Below are positions 34,288 through 45,994 of a DNA stretch of 64,000 bases, piece by piece. The position numbers and the translations under genes were made by a program. The DNA comes from Omphiscola glabra. Its lineage: Eukaryota > Mollusca > Gastropoda > Lymnaeidae. Within the stretch, counting starts at the first letter, position 1. Each line of letters begins with the position of its first letter. Location: positions 13,173,818 to 13,237,817 of the forward strand of contig OZ024811.1 of the NCBI GenBank assembly GCA_964017045.1, read 5' to 3'. The notes beneath the pieces were generated by a model. That model did not search any database. It saw nothing but the letters and a program-made list of their open reading frames with translations, and was not told the DNA's origin.

Positions 34288-35222
34288 CGACATGTACTGG
34301 TTAGTTTATTTGTTCCTAACATACATCAATGACCTACCTGTGAAACTGACATCCCACACAAGACTGTTAGCAGATGACACAGTGGTGTATAGGACTATCG
34401 CCAGAGATCTGACCAGGACCAGCTACAACAGGATCTCAAACTGTTGGCTGAGTGGGAGGCGAGCTGGGACATGGAATTTCATCCGGCCAAGTGCCAGACA
34501 CTGTCAGTATCTAGAAGTTGTACTCCTCTACACTACCCCTATGAATTGCATGGCCATTTACGTGAGTCAGTTTCCTCCGTAAGGTACCTGGGTGTTACCA
34601 TTCAAAGAGAGGTCCGCTGGGACGAGCATATTATCTATACATGCGTGCAACCAGGCAAACAAGACCCTGGGGTTCTTAAGGCGTAATCTAAAGATCAAGA
34701 AACTCCAGTGTGAAAGAAATAGCCTATAATGCGTTTGTTCGACCTCTTTTAGATTATGCACCTTCGGTCTGGGACCCATTCACCCAGAAGATCATCGACA
34801 GGTTGAAGGCAGTACAGCGACGGACAGCACGCTTTGTCCTGAATCGCTACAGGAATACCTCTATTGTTGGCAGCATGCCGGAAACACTGGGCTGGTCACT
34901 GTTGGAGGAACGACGACGACTATCCAGGCTCTCCATGATTTACAAGATAAATAATGGACTAGTCCACTGCTCTGGCATTAAACAGAAACTCGCCCCTCTC
35001 CCCATAGACAGCGACGAGGCCATGACAGGCAGTTCCGGCTCATACCAGCGAGAAGCCAGTATAGGAACTGCTCATTCCTGCCAAAGAAAATCTGGGACTG
35101 GAACAAGCTTTCAAAAGGAACAGTTGAAGCGACAACTCTTGACTCATTTGCGTCTATTGCCTCAGGTCTTCCAACCCCCAGTGCATGATACCCTTAACAT
35201 ATATAAATATACTTTTAAATAA
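34288..35222 (+). pseudogene. LINE reverse transcriptase, 5'-truncated and frameshifted
   Basis: Three frames in sequence encode the 3' half of a non-LTR reverse transcriptase. The first has YINDLP and a LLADDTVVY motif (the conserved ADD of the RT active site). The second has LAEWEASWDMEFHPAKC and YLGVTIQREVRWDEH. The third (34710-35222) has a VRPLLDYAPSVWDP segment, then IDRLKAVQRRTARFVLNRYR and SLLEERRRLSRLSMIYKI. This order fits Jockey/CR1/L2-type LINEs. Two frame changes, near 34440 and 34650, and the missing 5' part show a dead copy. It ends in AATATATAAA-like AT-rich tail. No endonuclease domain remains. Confidence 0.9.
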
Positions 35223-36507
35223 ATATTATTATAGTTCGCCAGTTGAAATCGACCTTGTCAGCCTTAAATATCGTATATTAATATTGCAACAGCACAAGGC
35301 GAGTGTGTCCAATCATGTGGTAACGTCCACACAAGGTCCACACATGCAGCACACGCACTTCAACTATGAATTAAATTTTGGCCATAATGTGAAAAGCCGA
35401 GGTAAAATTGTTGTGACATCACATATCCATCCCCCAGGCCCCCCTCCCAGTGCCCCCCCCCCCGTAGGTTTCGTACAGGTGAGATGAGTGCTTGGCACTA
35501 AACTTCTTTACCGTAAGCGCCATCCCCCTCCCTCATAAGTATCCAAAATGGCTTCTATGACATGACCTTCATATGAGGCATGCTGGGATACTTAGTTTTT
35601 TTTTTTTTTTCCTTCAAAAAGTTACCTAAGTTTTAAGTGTCTTCGACTTTAGCGTCAGATGAATTATGGTGGGGAAAGGGAAGGGAGGGTGTTAATGTTT
35701 AAAATTAGACACCGGATTTATTGGGGCGGCACGACCAGGAGGCGGGCTGCAGACACAAGGCGCTATGACGTAGGACTGTGTCTGTCTTCCCTGCAGTCAT
35801 ACACATGACTTTTTTTTTTCTTTCTCGGCAGCACATACTATACCTGTAGGTGAATAGCTCTAATCGGCTACTTCACAAGGCAAGAAGTAATACGTGGCTA
35901 GATGCCTCATATGATTTATGCCTCTCGATTCTTGTCAATACGGCTGTAAGCCAAAAAAATAGGTACGAAACCAACTTGTATAAAGGAATGTTAGATTCGA
36001 ACGGGAGGTAGTCGAACGCAAATCTGTTCGAAATGGAATTTGTTAGTCGGAGATGGTATTAGTCTAGTATATTTATTTACTAATTTTAAAATAATAAAAA
36101 AAAAAATAATAATAATAAACTTTCCGTCCGAACTAAATTCCATCCGAACTTAACCTTTTAGTTCTGACAACATTCCTTCGAAAAAATTGGTTTCGTATTC
36201 CTTTCCGGGGGAGACAACAGGGCAACTACTAGGCAACCATTCACAGCCTCAATATGCAAGGCCATGTGTGACCAACTTCACCATAACTCCGTACAGTATG
36301 AGTGATGATTTACGGAAATGTCCTTGCAGCCCCCACTTCACCCCCTCAAAACGGACACGGGAATGAGAACCCCTGCAACAAGTTCCAGTACTATGTATTT
36401 TAACCACCTTAGTTTCTTAGAGATTCATTTTCTTTATATTTTTCAGGAACGGTATTTGGGGTCGGGAGGTGGGGCGGTAGTGGGCTGCATTTGGGTGCTG
36501 GGATACG
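35223..36507. other. No recognisable gene
   Basis: Unique-looking DNA with C-rich segment (35440-35465), T-runs (35600-35613, 35810-35820) and an A-rich run near 36090-36115. No array or coding signal was seen. Confidence 0.5.
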
Positions 36508-36676
36508 AGGCATAGCTAAGGGGGGCACATGGGGCAGATGTCCATGGGCGCCAAAATGTGCTTTGATATTATTTTATTGATGAAAATAATGGGTTTGAGA
36601 GTTGAAAACAAAATAGAAAGGGAGGCTATTTAAAACGAATCTTGCCCAAACATCCTAGCTACGCCTCTGCTTGGAG
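36508..36676. mobile_element. Possible hAT-type MITE, GAGGCATAGCTAAG ends
   Basis: The left end CGAGGCATAGCTAAGG and the right end CCTAGCTACGCCTCTG are an imperfect inverted repeat (GAGGCNTAGCTA). The left end is followed by GGCACATGGGGC and TGGGCGCC. Flanking 8-mers (CTGGGATA and CTTGGAGG) share only about five positions, so the duplication is not convincing. A relative with GTAACGCC-type ends occurs at 40752-40913. Confidence 0.5.
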
Positions 36677-39130
36677 GATACTGATAATAGTGAGAGACGG
36701 TGGGTGGAGGGAGGGTGGGTTGAAAAAAAAAAAAGGTGGTGGGGACGTTCTCAAACATTGTATATTTACTTAAAAAAAAAAAAAAAAAAAAATTCGCGGC
36801 ATGAGTAGATTACAGGCCAGTTGAGTCATTCCAAACAAAGGTCATATCCCATATGTTTCAAGACCTGAGATTTGTTGCCTGGATTGAAAGATAATGTGAA
36901 CACTAATTTTAAGAACCTGCCCGACAGTCGGGCTTATACGGGGCATGCATGTAGACAACAGACGAGGATTATCATGGACGTCATACAATATACACACGGC
37001 TGGGCTGTCGCACAGATCCGTGCGGATGGACTTACGCAACCCGCCAGGGGCGCTCAAACTGGCTGACACGCGGACCGGCATCATGCTTTTAAAAGAACTG
37101 CAAAATTTAAAGGTCCTAACATACAAGCCCTAATGACACTACAGTGATTATATACGCAATTTAAATACATAAAAGTACATAGATAATTTAAAAAAAAACA
37201 AGAAAAAACATATTAATTATTTGTTTAATCCGCATTTGAATCCTCCTCATTATATTACCATAGTTACCAATATTATTACAGGTACCCTTAGTATCTCCTA
37301 TACCAATATTACCACCTCACCAGTAGTACTGTAATGACCGCATTCACCATCATTGCCAGTGACCTATATTATCTTACCAGATTGTAAGCTCAATCCTGTC
37401 TCACCGGTCCAGGACGGCGTTCCCCAAAAAATTCACGCTCACTTTGCGTGCGGTCAGCTAGCTGTTGACAGTATTGTCAATTCGTTAGGCAGCGTTTTGT
37501 AGATTCGGTCGGGGACACTACTAACAAAACACACGTGTTTGTGCCCCCCCCCCCCCAACCCAAAATCAACCACCACAACAACAACACACTCCATTTTTCA
37601 CCATCTCTCTTTAAAAGAAAGTTGAATCGATGTGTAACAAAATCAAATCTCATGTAATCCTTATCCCGTTATTAAATCTTTTAATCCCAGACTTGATCGG
37701 CCAATGCCCCCTCCCCCCACCCCTTAACCCGGCCAGAAATTGGGAATCCCTCATATGGTAAAAATTAGTCCGCCGCGCCAGGTTCGAAAGGGTCACGTGA
37801 TCTACTTGTGCAAGGTTGACTAACTAAGGACCAAAGGTGGGCCTGGGGGGATGTGTTACATGCTGCAGGTCCCGATCTTTAGTGTTAAATCCACGCTGCT
37901 GCAGACATCGATGTCTACACATTGTCCACGGGCTGTGCACACACCTGGGACGCGGCCACGTCGGCAGGAGTTATTAGGGGTACCGTACCGGAACAAAGGG
38001 TCGAGAGAGTGCAAAACAGTATAGGTTATCAACTCCATACCCTCCTCCCCCCCCCCCCCATACCCCTATTCAGACTGAGTTATTGGACTCGTCACAACCA
38101 GTAACTTCTCAGTGTATCGTATTGTCGACGTCATATATCTTCGCTTATACACTTCTGTGACGGCGAATATATCATAGGAACGGACAGGCGTGACTTTACA
38201 ATATCCCTTCATTATAGTGGGGGAGGGGGGAAATGTCTCCTTTATATTAAACCAGATGTCTCCTTTATTCTATGTCAATTATGAAAACATGTATTTTAAT
38301 TTGGAACAAAATAGCTCATTTATGTCAAGACAAAATACCTGATCATCTATTTTTAAATAAGTTCCAAAGTTTTCACATCACTAACTGTACTGGAGTAGGA
38401 ATTATTAATTGAGACTTATTTTTATTTAAACCGATGTCAAAGTAGTGGGGGAAAAAAAAAAATGTCCCGATTAAAAACTCCCCGCTCGAACAATCCCGCA
38501 AGTTGAAACAATCATTGACAGGAATGTAACCCCGACCCACAGTCGTGTTACGTGTAGATCAAACAACGATCATTGACAGAATTGTATCAAAATTAGATTA
38601 GTTTTACGACTGTGCCGAGTCCAATAACAACCGTTTTTTTTTTTTTTTTTTTTTGGGGGGGGGGGGGGGTATTTTCTTGTGTGTGGTGTGTGTTTTTTTC
38701 CCTATCCAGTCCAGATTCGTCAGTATAAATCAAGGCTGTAGACGCAGTAGAGCCCAACTCAGCGGCAGTCAATATAGGCCGGTAGTCGATAGTCTCGTCT
38801 GACGTGATGGTCTTGTTTGGGTGCATATTCAAATGTTCTCGGGCCACTTCTGCGTAACGGCAATCCGTTTAAACGAGAGAAAAGAAAAGTGGGTTCGAGA
38901 AGAAACGGGGGTGAGGGGAAAAAAAGGGGGGGGGGGGTGGTGTAGTGATACAATGTTGCACGAGGGAGTCGTAGGTGTTTCTGTGTGGGATTGCGGGGGG
39001 GGGGGGGCGCGTTAGAGAGCTCCGTCATTGTTTTAATCTGAGCTCATAATAAGTCTAGAGGGAAATTGGTCAGGGTGCAATACTATGTTGTTGTTTTGTT
39101 TTTGTTTTGGAATTAATATATCAAAATTTT
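36677..39130. other. No recognisable gene except low-confidence exons
   Basis: Contains A-runs (36727-36737, 36774-36790), C-runs (37543-37555, 38045-38056), a purine/pyrimidine junction (T-run then G-run at 38634-38670) and G-runs (38927-38938, 38996-39007). The segment 36945-37133 is open on plus with coding-like codons near the stop (LSHRSVRMDLRNPPGALK) but also open on minus; I leave it undecided. Confidence 0.45.
37856..38038 (-). CDS. Candidate cysteine-rich short frame
   Basis: A 60-residue frame with an ATG and a natural stop contains five cysteines at positions 25, 34, 40, 46 and 58. The GTPNNSC, PGVC, RGQC and VDIDVC phrases resemble the cysteine-rich segments of metalloproteases of ADAM or ADAMTS type, or a small secreted cysteine-rich peptide. 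There is no signal peptide, and a splice acceptor in a pyrimidine-rich context was not found. It could be a terminal exon, a remnant or chance. Confidence 0.2.
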   Translation of the reverse strand: MELITYTVLHSLDPLFRYGTPNNSCRRGRVPGVCTARGQCVDIDVCSSVDLTLKIGTCSM

Positions 39131-39254
39131 GAACTAATAACAATATGTCGGACTAACTCAATAACAATATGTCGGTCTAACTCAATAACAATATGTCGGA
39201 CTAACTCAATAACAATATGTCGGACTAACTCAATAACAATATGTTGGTCTAACT
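39131..39254. repeat. 24-bp minisatellite, 5 copies
   Basis: CAATAACAATATGTCGGACT followed by AACT is repeated five times, with GGTCT in place of GGACT in two. The array is cut by the SPIN-like insertion that follows, whose flank GTCTAACT is repeat sequence. Confidence 0.93.
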
Positions 39255-39424
39255 CAATGGTTCTCAACCTTCCTATGGCCGCGACCCTTTTATACAGATC
39301 ATCTTGTTGTGGTGACCCCCCAGCCACAAAGTTATTTTCGGTTCTCCTTCTGTAGAGCATATGTGTTTTAAATGGTCCTAGGCGACCCCTAAATGGGTCA
39401 CGACCCACGGGTTGAGAACCGCTG
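39255..39424 (+). mobile_element. SPIN-like hAT MITE, 170 bp, perfect 8-bp TSD
   Basis: Begins CAATGGTTCTCAACCTTCC (hAT-type left end, with CAA for CAG) and continues through GCGACCC and TGTGGTGACCCC. After an internal junction it has GCATATGTGTTTTAAATGG, CCTAGGCGACCCC and the right end GGTTGAGAACCGCTG. The 8-mer GTCTAACT flanks it at 39247-39254 and 39425-39432. Because the left flank is minisatellite, the duplication could partly reflect repeat sequence, but the right-hand copy lies outside the array. No transposase is present. Confidence 0.88.
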
Positions 39425-40751
39425 GTCTAACTAGTGTGGAGGTCATTTAGCTAAAAATATGTTTTTTTCCCCTAAATATTAGCCTACATTTATTTGTTCC
39501 CTGATATGTCATTATTTTTAGATATTTTTTTTTAGAAATGTTTCAATCTATATGATGACCAATGAAATCATTATGTTCATCTATATAGTGTTATATCATC
39601 TAATGCGGGCTGAGGTTACTCTCTAATAGCCCATTATGATCACTAAAGGAGTTCATTTATGACTGATTTCTACACCAGAGAAATACTTTAGATGTCTTGT
39701 TATAATTGTAACATGGTGTCTTGGTTTAAATGTGTATGTATTTATGTGCTGAAAATTAATATGTACAATGCAATTTATATTTTAAAAAAGCATTTATTCC
39801 ATTTAATGTTGTTGTTGTTTTTTATTCAATAAAGAACCTTATCTTGTGTCATTTTAACTTATCAGAATTGTTAATATGTCATGTTCACTTATCAGCATAT
39901 TATATTTTCAAAGTATATATTTATGGCAAACATTTTTTTGGCCACTAAAGGAGAGAGGGGGATGTCAATGAATGCCTTCAGGAAAGCGTCATGTCCATGT
40001 GATGTCATTATATTCAAAAAAACTATATGAGTTGAGAGTAATGGCATAAATAATGGAAACTCATTTGGCACTTTAGTTTTCGATACCAGTGGAGTTACTG
40101 ACTAGGGGTATGGGCGGGGGGACTAACATCCCAAGGTGTGGAGCTACTGACGAGAGGGGAGCACGGGGCTAATGACCAAGAAGTGTGTGTAGATATTGAC
40201 AAATGTCTGAAGGGCTAATCACCCCACCCCCCTCCACCCAAACGAAGGTCCGGAGTTACCAATAGGAGGGCACCAGGGCTAATGCGCGTGGAGGCGGAAA
40301 TCCATGGATCAATCCGAATGGAGGGATGTGGTGGAGCAGCCCAGGGCCTTACATGTGCTGCAGCGCCTCTGATGATGATGCAGTGTTAATTGGAGACCGA
40401 CCGAAAATGATTTTCTGAATTCGACCGAAACTGAAATATTTAAGTATTTTGAAATCCGTTTACGCATACATTCTGGATACATCAAATATGTATGGGGGAA
40501 AGTATCAATATTTGTATCATTTTTTTACAAAAAATGAGATCATCGCGAATATTAATAAACAAACAGCTAATGAATGCTTTCGCTTTTACCCTTCTAATTG
40601 GCAAGTAATTTTAATTTCTTTAAAATGTTTAAATTAGTATGGAGAGTATGGTAAGAGAAAATTTGGGCCGGGAAAAGGGATTGGGGGGGGGGGGGGTTTA
40701 GCAAAATAGACCCTTGAGTGCCCTTTGCTTTTATAATATAATTACATTCTA
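39425..40751. other. No recognisable gene
   Basis: AT-rich DNA. Between 40090 and 40310 a degenerate repeat with GGAGTTACTGAC-like and GGGGCTAATG phrases recurs about four times at 55-60 bp spacing. A G-run (40683-40695) lies near the end. No coding signal was seen. Confidence 0.5.
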
Positions 40752-40913
40752 GAACTGCGTAACAACGGCTTGGCATTGGGGCAGTTGCCAAGGGCGCCGG
40801 CCTGCGCCTGTTCAAAAGGGCGCCGCTAAATCTCTAATTTTTTTAGTTTTTATTATTTAAAAAATAAATTAGCCAAGGGCGCACAAAACCCAGTTACGCC
40901 TCTGCTCATAGAG
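40752..40913. mobile_element. Possible TIR element, GGCGTAAC ends
   Basis: The right end GCACAAAACCCAGTTACGCC then TCTG and the left end AACTGCGTAACAACGGC are partial inverted repeats. AAGGGCGC occurs near both ends (GTTGCCAAGGGCGCC left, AGCCAAGGGCGCAC right). No target duplication could be defined. It resembles old hAT-type MITEs with CAGAGGCGTAAC ends. Confidence 0.5.
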
Positions 40914-42395
40914 CCAAGTGTCACCTAAATGTAAGTTATTAAGTCTGTAAAAATACCACCACAATGGTTCACGGTCATCGTCATACTAAGGCCTTGTGTT
41001 TTCATAAATAGCCGGCGAGATATTGCTGTATAACTATTAGTATAAACATTAAGCCTAGTACCAACACATTAGTTATTTCACCCGCCGACCCGACACACTT
41101 CCCTCGCCCCCATTGGTGGGGGAAGTTATTATATATATATTTTTTTTTAAACCGGGGCTCATAAAATAGTTCTTCCAACGGGTCCCGACGGACAATCGCA
41201 AAAGGCATCTAAATGGTCCCCAAAATTATAAAAGTAAACAGGTCTGCAGTTGGCCTACAACATAATTATAATACAAACCAGTGATACACGCACACCCTTG
41301 TTAATTCGTCAATAACAATGTTTATGAGCATGATATTGATGAAGTTAAAAAATTGAAGGAATTGAAAAAGCCTAAGTTTCCTTAATTTAAAAAATAATAA
41401 TAATAATAAATCAAAATGAATATCACAAATGTATGAATTCCATAAACATATATATTATTATTCCTTCTTCAACGAAACTGTTTACATCTGCCCGCAGGCC
41501 TAAATGAAAGTTAATTTGTTGGTAATATTCAACAAGAACAACAGCAACAGCACAGAACGTGTATAACATATGAATTATTTAAAAAAAAAAATATTTTCCT
41601 AAATAAAATTTAAAAAAAAGAATTAAAAAAAAAAAAAGATGGCAGCAGATTCATACATTACAAGTTTTATCATCATACACGTTCGGCCTTTAAACCAATA
41701 AATTGAACAACTATTTAATTATATAAGGTATAAGCTTACCCGGGTATTACAAATCCTTTAATGGACCTGCGTCTTTAACCGCTGTTAAGTGTCGGGCCGA
41801 ATCTGAAAATTGATGGTAAATATTTAAAGACCATTAGAGAAAAGTTCTAAGATGTCACGCTAAAAAATGATGGATTTTTATCAAATTGCACCTTTCAGGA
41901 ATACCCTGTGCCCCCATTGTTATCTATGTATATAAGCTGATACAAGGTCTTGTGTAAATTATGCATGTAATATACGAGGGTTAGCTATCAGTGTTTCCCT
42001 ATTGGTTGATGGGTGTCTGCGAGATAACAGGAAATACGTTTCATGACGTACACGACAAGAAATGCGACGCATGACGTGACGTAGTACACCTAAATTGCGT
42101 TGATGGGCACGAGATGTCGAGGGGCAATCATTTCATTGTATTGATGCTTAACTCGAAAAAAAAACAAAAACAAAAACAAAACAAAAAAGGGTTCTCATAA
42201 TTTGTAACAATTGACAACAGAAGTTTGACGCGTCATCTAAGCAGTGGCACACAAGTGCAAAGAGAAAGGTACTATTCAATCGTATTTATGACATCAAGCA
42301 GAGCCGTCGCTTGGCCATGCAACCTCTGCGTCTGCAGGGGAAGAAAAAAAAAGTGTGGGTGCGGACGGTGGGACTAGAATGTTTAGGAGCCAAAA
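40914..42395. other. No recognisable gene
   Basis: AT-rich DNA with A-runs (41581-41590, 41612-41638). Around 42300 GAGCCGTCGCTTGGCCATGC may be the end of another old dispersed element. Nothing protein-like was seen. Confidence 0.45.
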
Positions 42396-42470
42396 AATCC
42401 CCGATAACTACTACGCTTAGCGCTAATTAAAAAAAAAAAAAAAAGAAGTATCATTAAGCGTAGTTATCGG
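42396..42470. repeat. Imperfect hairpin around A-rich loop
   Basis: CCCGATAACTACTACGCTTA on the left is matched by TTAAGCGTAGTTATCGG on the right, an inverted repeat with about 16 paired bases and one 3-base bulge. The loop is an A-run with GAAG. It may be a tiny foldback element or a structured palindromic site; function unknown. Confidence 0.75.
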
Positions 42471-42508
42471 TAATTGCCGGTACCTATACGTTAAATGATA
42501 TGTTTCTT

Positions 42509-42565
42509 TAAGTTCACGCATTGCTGTCTCCAATGTTTGGTGGGCCATATCTATAATTAGTCTAT
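42509..42565. repeat. Short interspersed repeat, copy 2 of 3
   Basis: TTAAGTTCACGCATTGCTGT followed by CTCCAATGTTTGGTGGGCC and CTATAATTAG-like sequence matches the core at 15841-15905 and 55349-55420. Terminal features are not visible. Confidence 0.6.
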
Positions 42566-42575
42566 ATCTAAAAAT

Positions 42576-42576
<1 letters not shown>

Positions 42577-42616
<40 letters not shown>
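42577..42616. repeat. Poly-T tract of about 40 bases
   Basis: An uninterrupted T-run, the longest in the window. It follows a copy of the short dispersed repeat at 42509-42565 by about 12 bases. On the minus strand it would be a poly-A, but the repeat would then lie on the 3' side, so retroposition is not clearly supported. Confidence 0.9.
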
Positions 42617-42617
<1 letters not shown>

Positions 42618-44356
42618 TATGTATATGAATGTGTGCTAATTTCCCCATTATAAAACTGTATACCGGGTAGTGTTTTGTTGTAATACATGGTTCCTGACTA
42701 CCATTCAAGCAATCTCAAAGCCTAACATAGTATAAGGATAGCCTTACTAAAAATGTAATGTTAGTTGTAGTATTTATTGTTTTATTTTAATTTAATTTTT
42801 TTTTTTTAAATTGAACTACAAAATGATACCGCCCCCCGCCCCCCCCCCCTTTCCCAAACCGTCCAATTATGGCCAGCGAGCAGATGTTCCCCGGCGGTCT
42901 CAGACAGCTGGTAGATTGATGCTACTGCCACGAGAGTCGCCGTCCAGCAGGCCGCTGACTATGAAAACAGATTGGCGGAAGATACTTTACACGCAAAAAA
43001 AAAAAAAATAACAAAAATGATGGGTTACCAACTGAATTGATGGTGGCGGAGGGCGGGGCCGGACCTAGAGTCACGCGACCAACGGCAGATGGGAGACTCG
43101 TAGCAGCAGGAAGTCGATTGGCTGGCCGTCCGTACCATTTACCAGTGTCAGACTGGACCAACGGACAGGGTATTAGTACCGAGGGGGTCTGGTGGGAAGT
43201 GGGGGGGGGGGAGATGGACGGTTGGTGGTTGGTAGCAAGGGTGGGGCAGTTTTGATTAAAGGATGGGTGAGACAGTTGACACTGATTAGCTGGACAAGCA
43301 CGAGTGGTGGGATGTTAGGACTGTAGCTATTGGACGGAAGGGTGGGAGGTACTTTTGACCGGACGATGGAGAAAAAATGTACGATTCTGAGTGACTGTTG
43401 TGGGTGAATGGGTCAACTGACCTCGGAGCGGATGTGCGGACGCGCTGCTGTGCGGTTTGAGGGTACTAGGTGGACCAATGGTGGCCCTCAAATGCCAAGA
43501 AGGTGGAGTTAATACGTTCTCACCAAACGTTTAAAGAGTCGTGCTGTCAGACCTTCTTGTGACTTATGGAAGTCTAGTGATAGTGAGGTGTAATCAAAGT
43601 AATCTCTAGCATAGACTTTATTTGTGGAAAATCACCCCCTCCCCCCCCCCCCCCCCAACGACCACCACCAATAATACATACCGGTACAAAAAAATCCCCG
43701 AAATATCCACATGTGGATGTACAGGACCAACTTTGACCGAATCTTAATAAGTACAGACAAATGCAAATGTTGATTTCACTCAAAATTCACCCCCCCCCCC
43801 ATTTTTCCACACAAAACTTTTGTTCTTCCTTTTTCAACCAATTACAATTCCGGGAATGGACGACAACCGGTCTTTTCAATTACATTACATTTGATGACGT
43901 TAATAACTTAACCATAGTATAATGGCATTAAGGCGTCTGAAAATGGTGTGCAACTCAATTTAAGTGGGGCGATGGGGGGGGGGGGGGAGGGGGTGATATT
44001 TGCTTACATTGTAATTTATTTCAGCAGCTGTACTGTAACATACTTGGCACAAAGGCGTAATGTTGCATCTTTTTCTACGGAGTCAACCGTAGGCCACGTA
44101 GCATGATGTATTACAACTTCGGTCGTTAATTGTATTTTTATGTTATAACCCAGCGGCTCAACAAACAAAAAATACAGTTTGACGATGCCGAAGTGTCAAT
44201 GTCAAAGTTCGAGGAAAGTCAATAAGACATCAAAATATTCAAAGAATGTGGTTATGCGTGGACTTTATATTTTTTAACCCGTCCATTATATAACGAAACG
44301 GTGTTTAAAAATATATGAGATTTTGGATGTTCACTAAATCTACCCATAATTTATAA
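42617..44356. other. No recognisable gene; GC-rich patch and homopolymers
   Basis: C-runs (42830-42850, 43634-43656, 43789-43800), G-runs (43200-43210, 43973-43987) and a moderately GC-rich patch (42885-43450), rich in GG and GGT on plus. Frames in the patch are open on both strands (for example 43037-43255 and 42922-43161) with no recognised domain. Confidence 0.45.
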
Positions 44357-44465
44357 TAAGTCTAAGCAAGTTATGAACAAGTTTGAGCAAGTTATGAACA
44401 AATCTAAGACTAATGCGGTTATGAACAATTCCAAGCAAGTTATGAACTAGTCTAAGCAAGTTCTC
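44357..44465. repeat. Degenerate ~24-bp repeat, 4-5 copies
   Basis: AGTCTAAGCAAGTTATGAAC and close variants recur, with one unit extended by ACTAATGCGG. A small decayed tandem repeat. Confidence 0.8.
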
Positions 44466-45427
44466 GCGAACTCTCTATTATGAACACATCCAGAAAACGT
44501 TGCTGCGATCTACAATTTCAATGAATCCCCCCCCTCCCCCCCTCATCTGATGACGTCACAATAATGTTCCACCATAAAACTAATCTCCTATTATATTCTT
44601 TCTCGGCGGAGACCTTGCCCGAGAATCGCCGTGTTTCCGGACATGTCATCAGTTTGTGTTGGCCTGCGGTTTACGAGCCGGTGGTCAGCTACCAGGGCCC
44701 CCCCCCCCTTTCAGGTTCGTGTCTGTGTTCCGCCCTGCACAGTGCCCCCACCCCCCTCTGCCGATCACTCATTTAGTTATTGGGTTTACGCTATGAGAGC
44801 GCGGTCACCCCGCCACGGGACCAGGTCAGACAGAAGGTTGTGGGGACGTTGTACACATCATAGCTGTCAAAGCTAGCATTTGTGACCCAGTGTTAAGCGA
44901 ACTTGTACAAAATGAGAGAACGGTTATTTTGTTTTTGTTTTGTTTGTGTGTGGTAAACATTTCTTTTTGTCAGTTGCTAACCCTGGACCCCAGAAAAATC
45001 GAGATGCCTTGACCTTCGGGGGTTCCCAAGAGGTGCCCTGACATTCAAAGTATCCCTGGGGGTGTCCTGACATCTGCGGACTTTATAAATAGTGCACTGA
45101 CACCAAGATGTTTTATTGCACAACTCTGACATATCAAGATCATGACATCCAGATGTTGTATTTTATACATCATAAGTCTAATTGATGTCACGTGACAACA
45201 GTTCATCATTAAATTTTTTTTTTTTTTTTTTACAAACAACTCTACGCTACGACCACGCCGATCAACGGTTCTCAAAGCTAGCATCAAATGCTACACATAT
45301 AGTATAGTGATCCATACCTTATCTCTTTAAGACAATATCCAAGACAAGCCACTTCACATGACACCCCCCCCCTCCCCCTCAAAGCTGACGGAGAATAAAA
45401 CCTGAAGTCAAAAGTCAAGAATATAAT
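44466..45427. other. No recognisable gene
   Basis: C-rich segments (44527-44541, 44699-44708, 45364-45380), a T-run (45216-45231) and a degenerate CCTGACAT-type repeat between 45010 and 45150. The 44564-44876 frames read through C-rich sequence and are not supported. Confidence 0.5.
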
Positions 45428-45755
45428 GAAATTACACTCAGGGGAGATAGTTACATTCAGGGGAGATAGTTACACTGAGGGGAGATATTTACACTGGAGG
45501 GAGATAGTTACACTCAGGGCAGATAGTTACACTCGGGGGAGATAGTTACACTCGGGGGAGATAGTTACACTGGAGGGAGATAGTTACACTCGGGGGAGAT
45601 AGTTACACTCGGGGAAGATTGAGATAGTTACACTCGGGGGGTATAGTTACACTGGAGGGAGATAGTTACACTCGGGGGAGATAGTTACACTTGGGTAAGA
45701 TTGAGATAGTTACACTCGGGGGATATAGTTACACTGGAGGGAGATAGTTACATTC
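45428..45755. repeat. 19-bp minisatellite, about 17 copies
   Basis: GTTACACTCGGGGGAGATA is the main unit. Variants carry ACTGGAGGGAGATA, ATTCAGGGGAGATA or a longer GGGAAGATTGAGATA, which inserts an additional GATTGA in two places. Combinations such as the CTCGGGGG-plus-CTGGAGGG pair recur, hinting at a higher-order pattern. Confidence 0.93.
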
Positions 45756-45824
45756 AGGGGAGTAGCTAGACTTTGTGGCGCCCGGGCAGTCGTGGACTTT
45801 GCCGTCATTCGCAAACGAAACCGC

Positions 45825-45960
45825 TGTACATACAGAATACACATGATCCACAGAATACACATGATCCACGGAATACACATGATCCACAGAATACACATGA
45901 TCCACAGAATGCACATGATCCACAGAATACACATGATCCACATAATACACATGATCCAAC
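45825..45960. repeat. 18-bp minisatellite, about 7 copies
   Basis: AGAATACACATGATCCAC is repeated with minor changes (GGAATAC, GAATGCAC, TAATACAC). It follows a short stretch beginning TAGCTAGACTTTGTGGCG (from 45764), which resembles an old hAT-type end. Confidence 0.93.
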
Positions 45961-45994
45961 GGCTAAACATACGGGCACACAGTGACCGAAAGTG

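Noticed and set aside
36842..37133. Overlapping frames on both strands with protein-like stretches
   Set aside because: All of three frames are open over part of this segment and no domain was recognised; strand cannot be decided.
37779..37800. GGTTCGAAAGGG as a tRNA B box
   Set aside because: No A box at the right distance and no cloverleaf-like pairing could be drawn around it. The same applies to GATTCGATACCCG near 29606.
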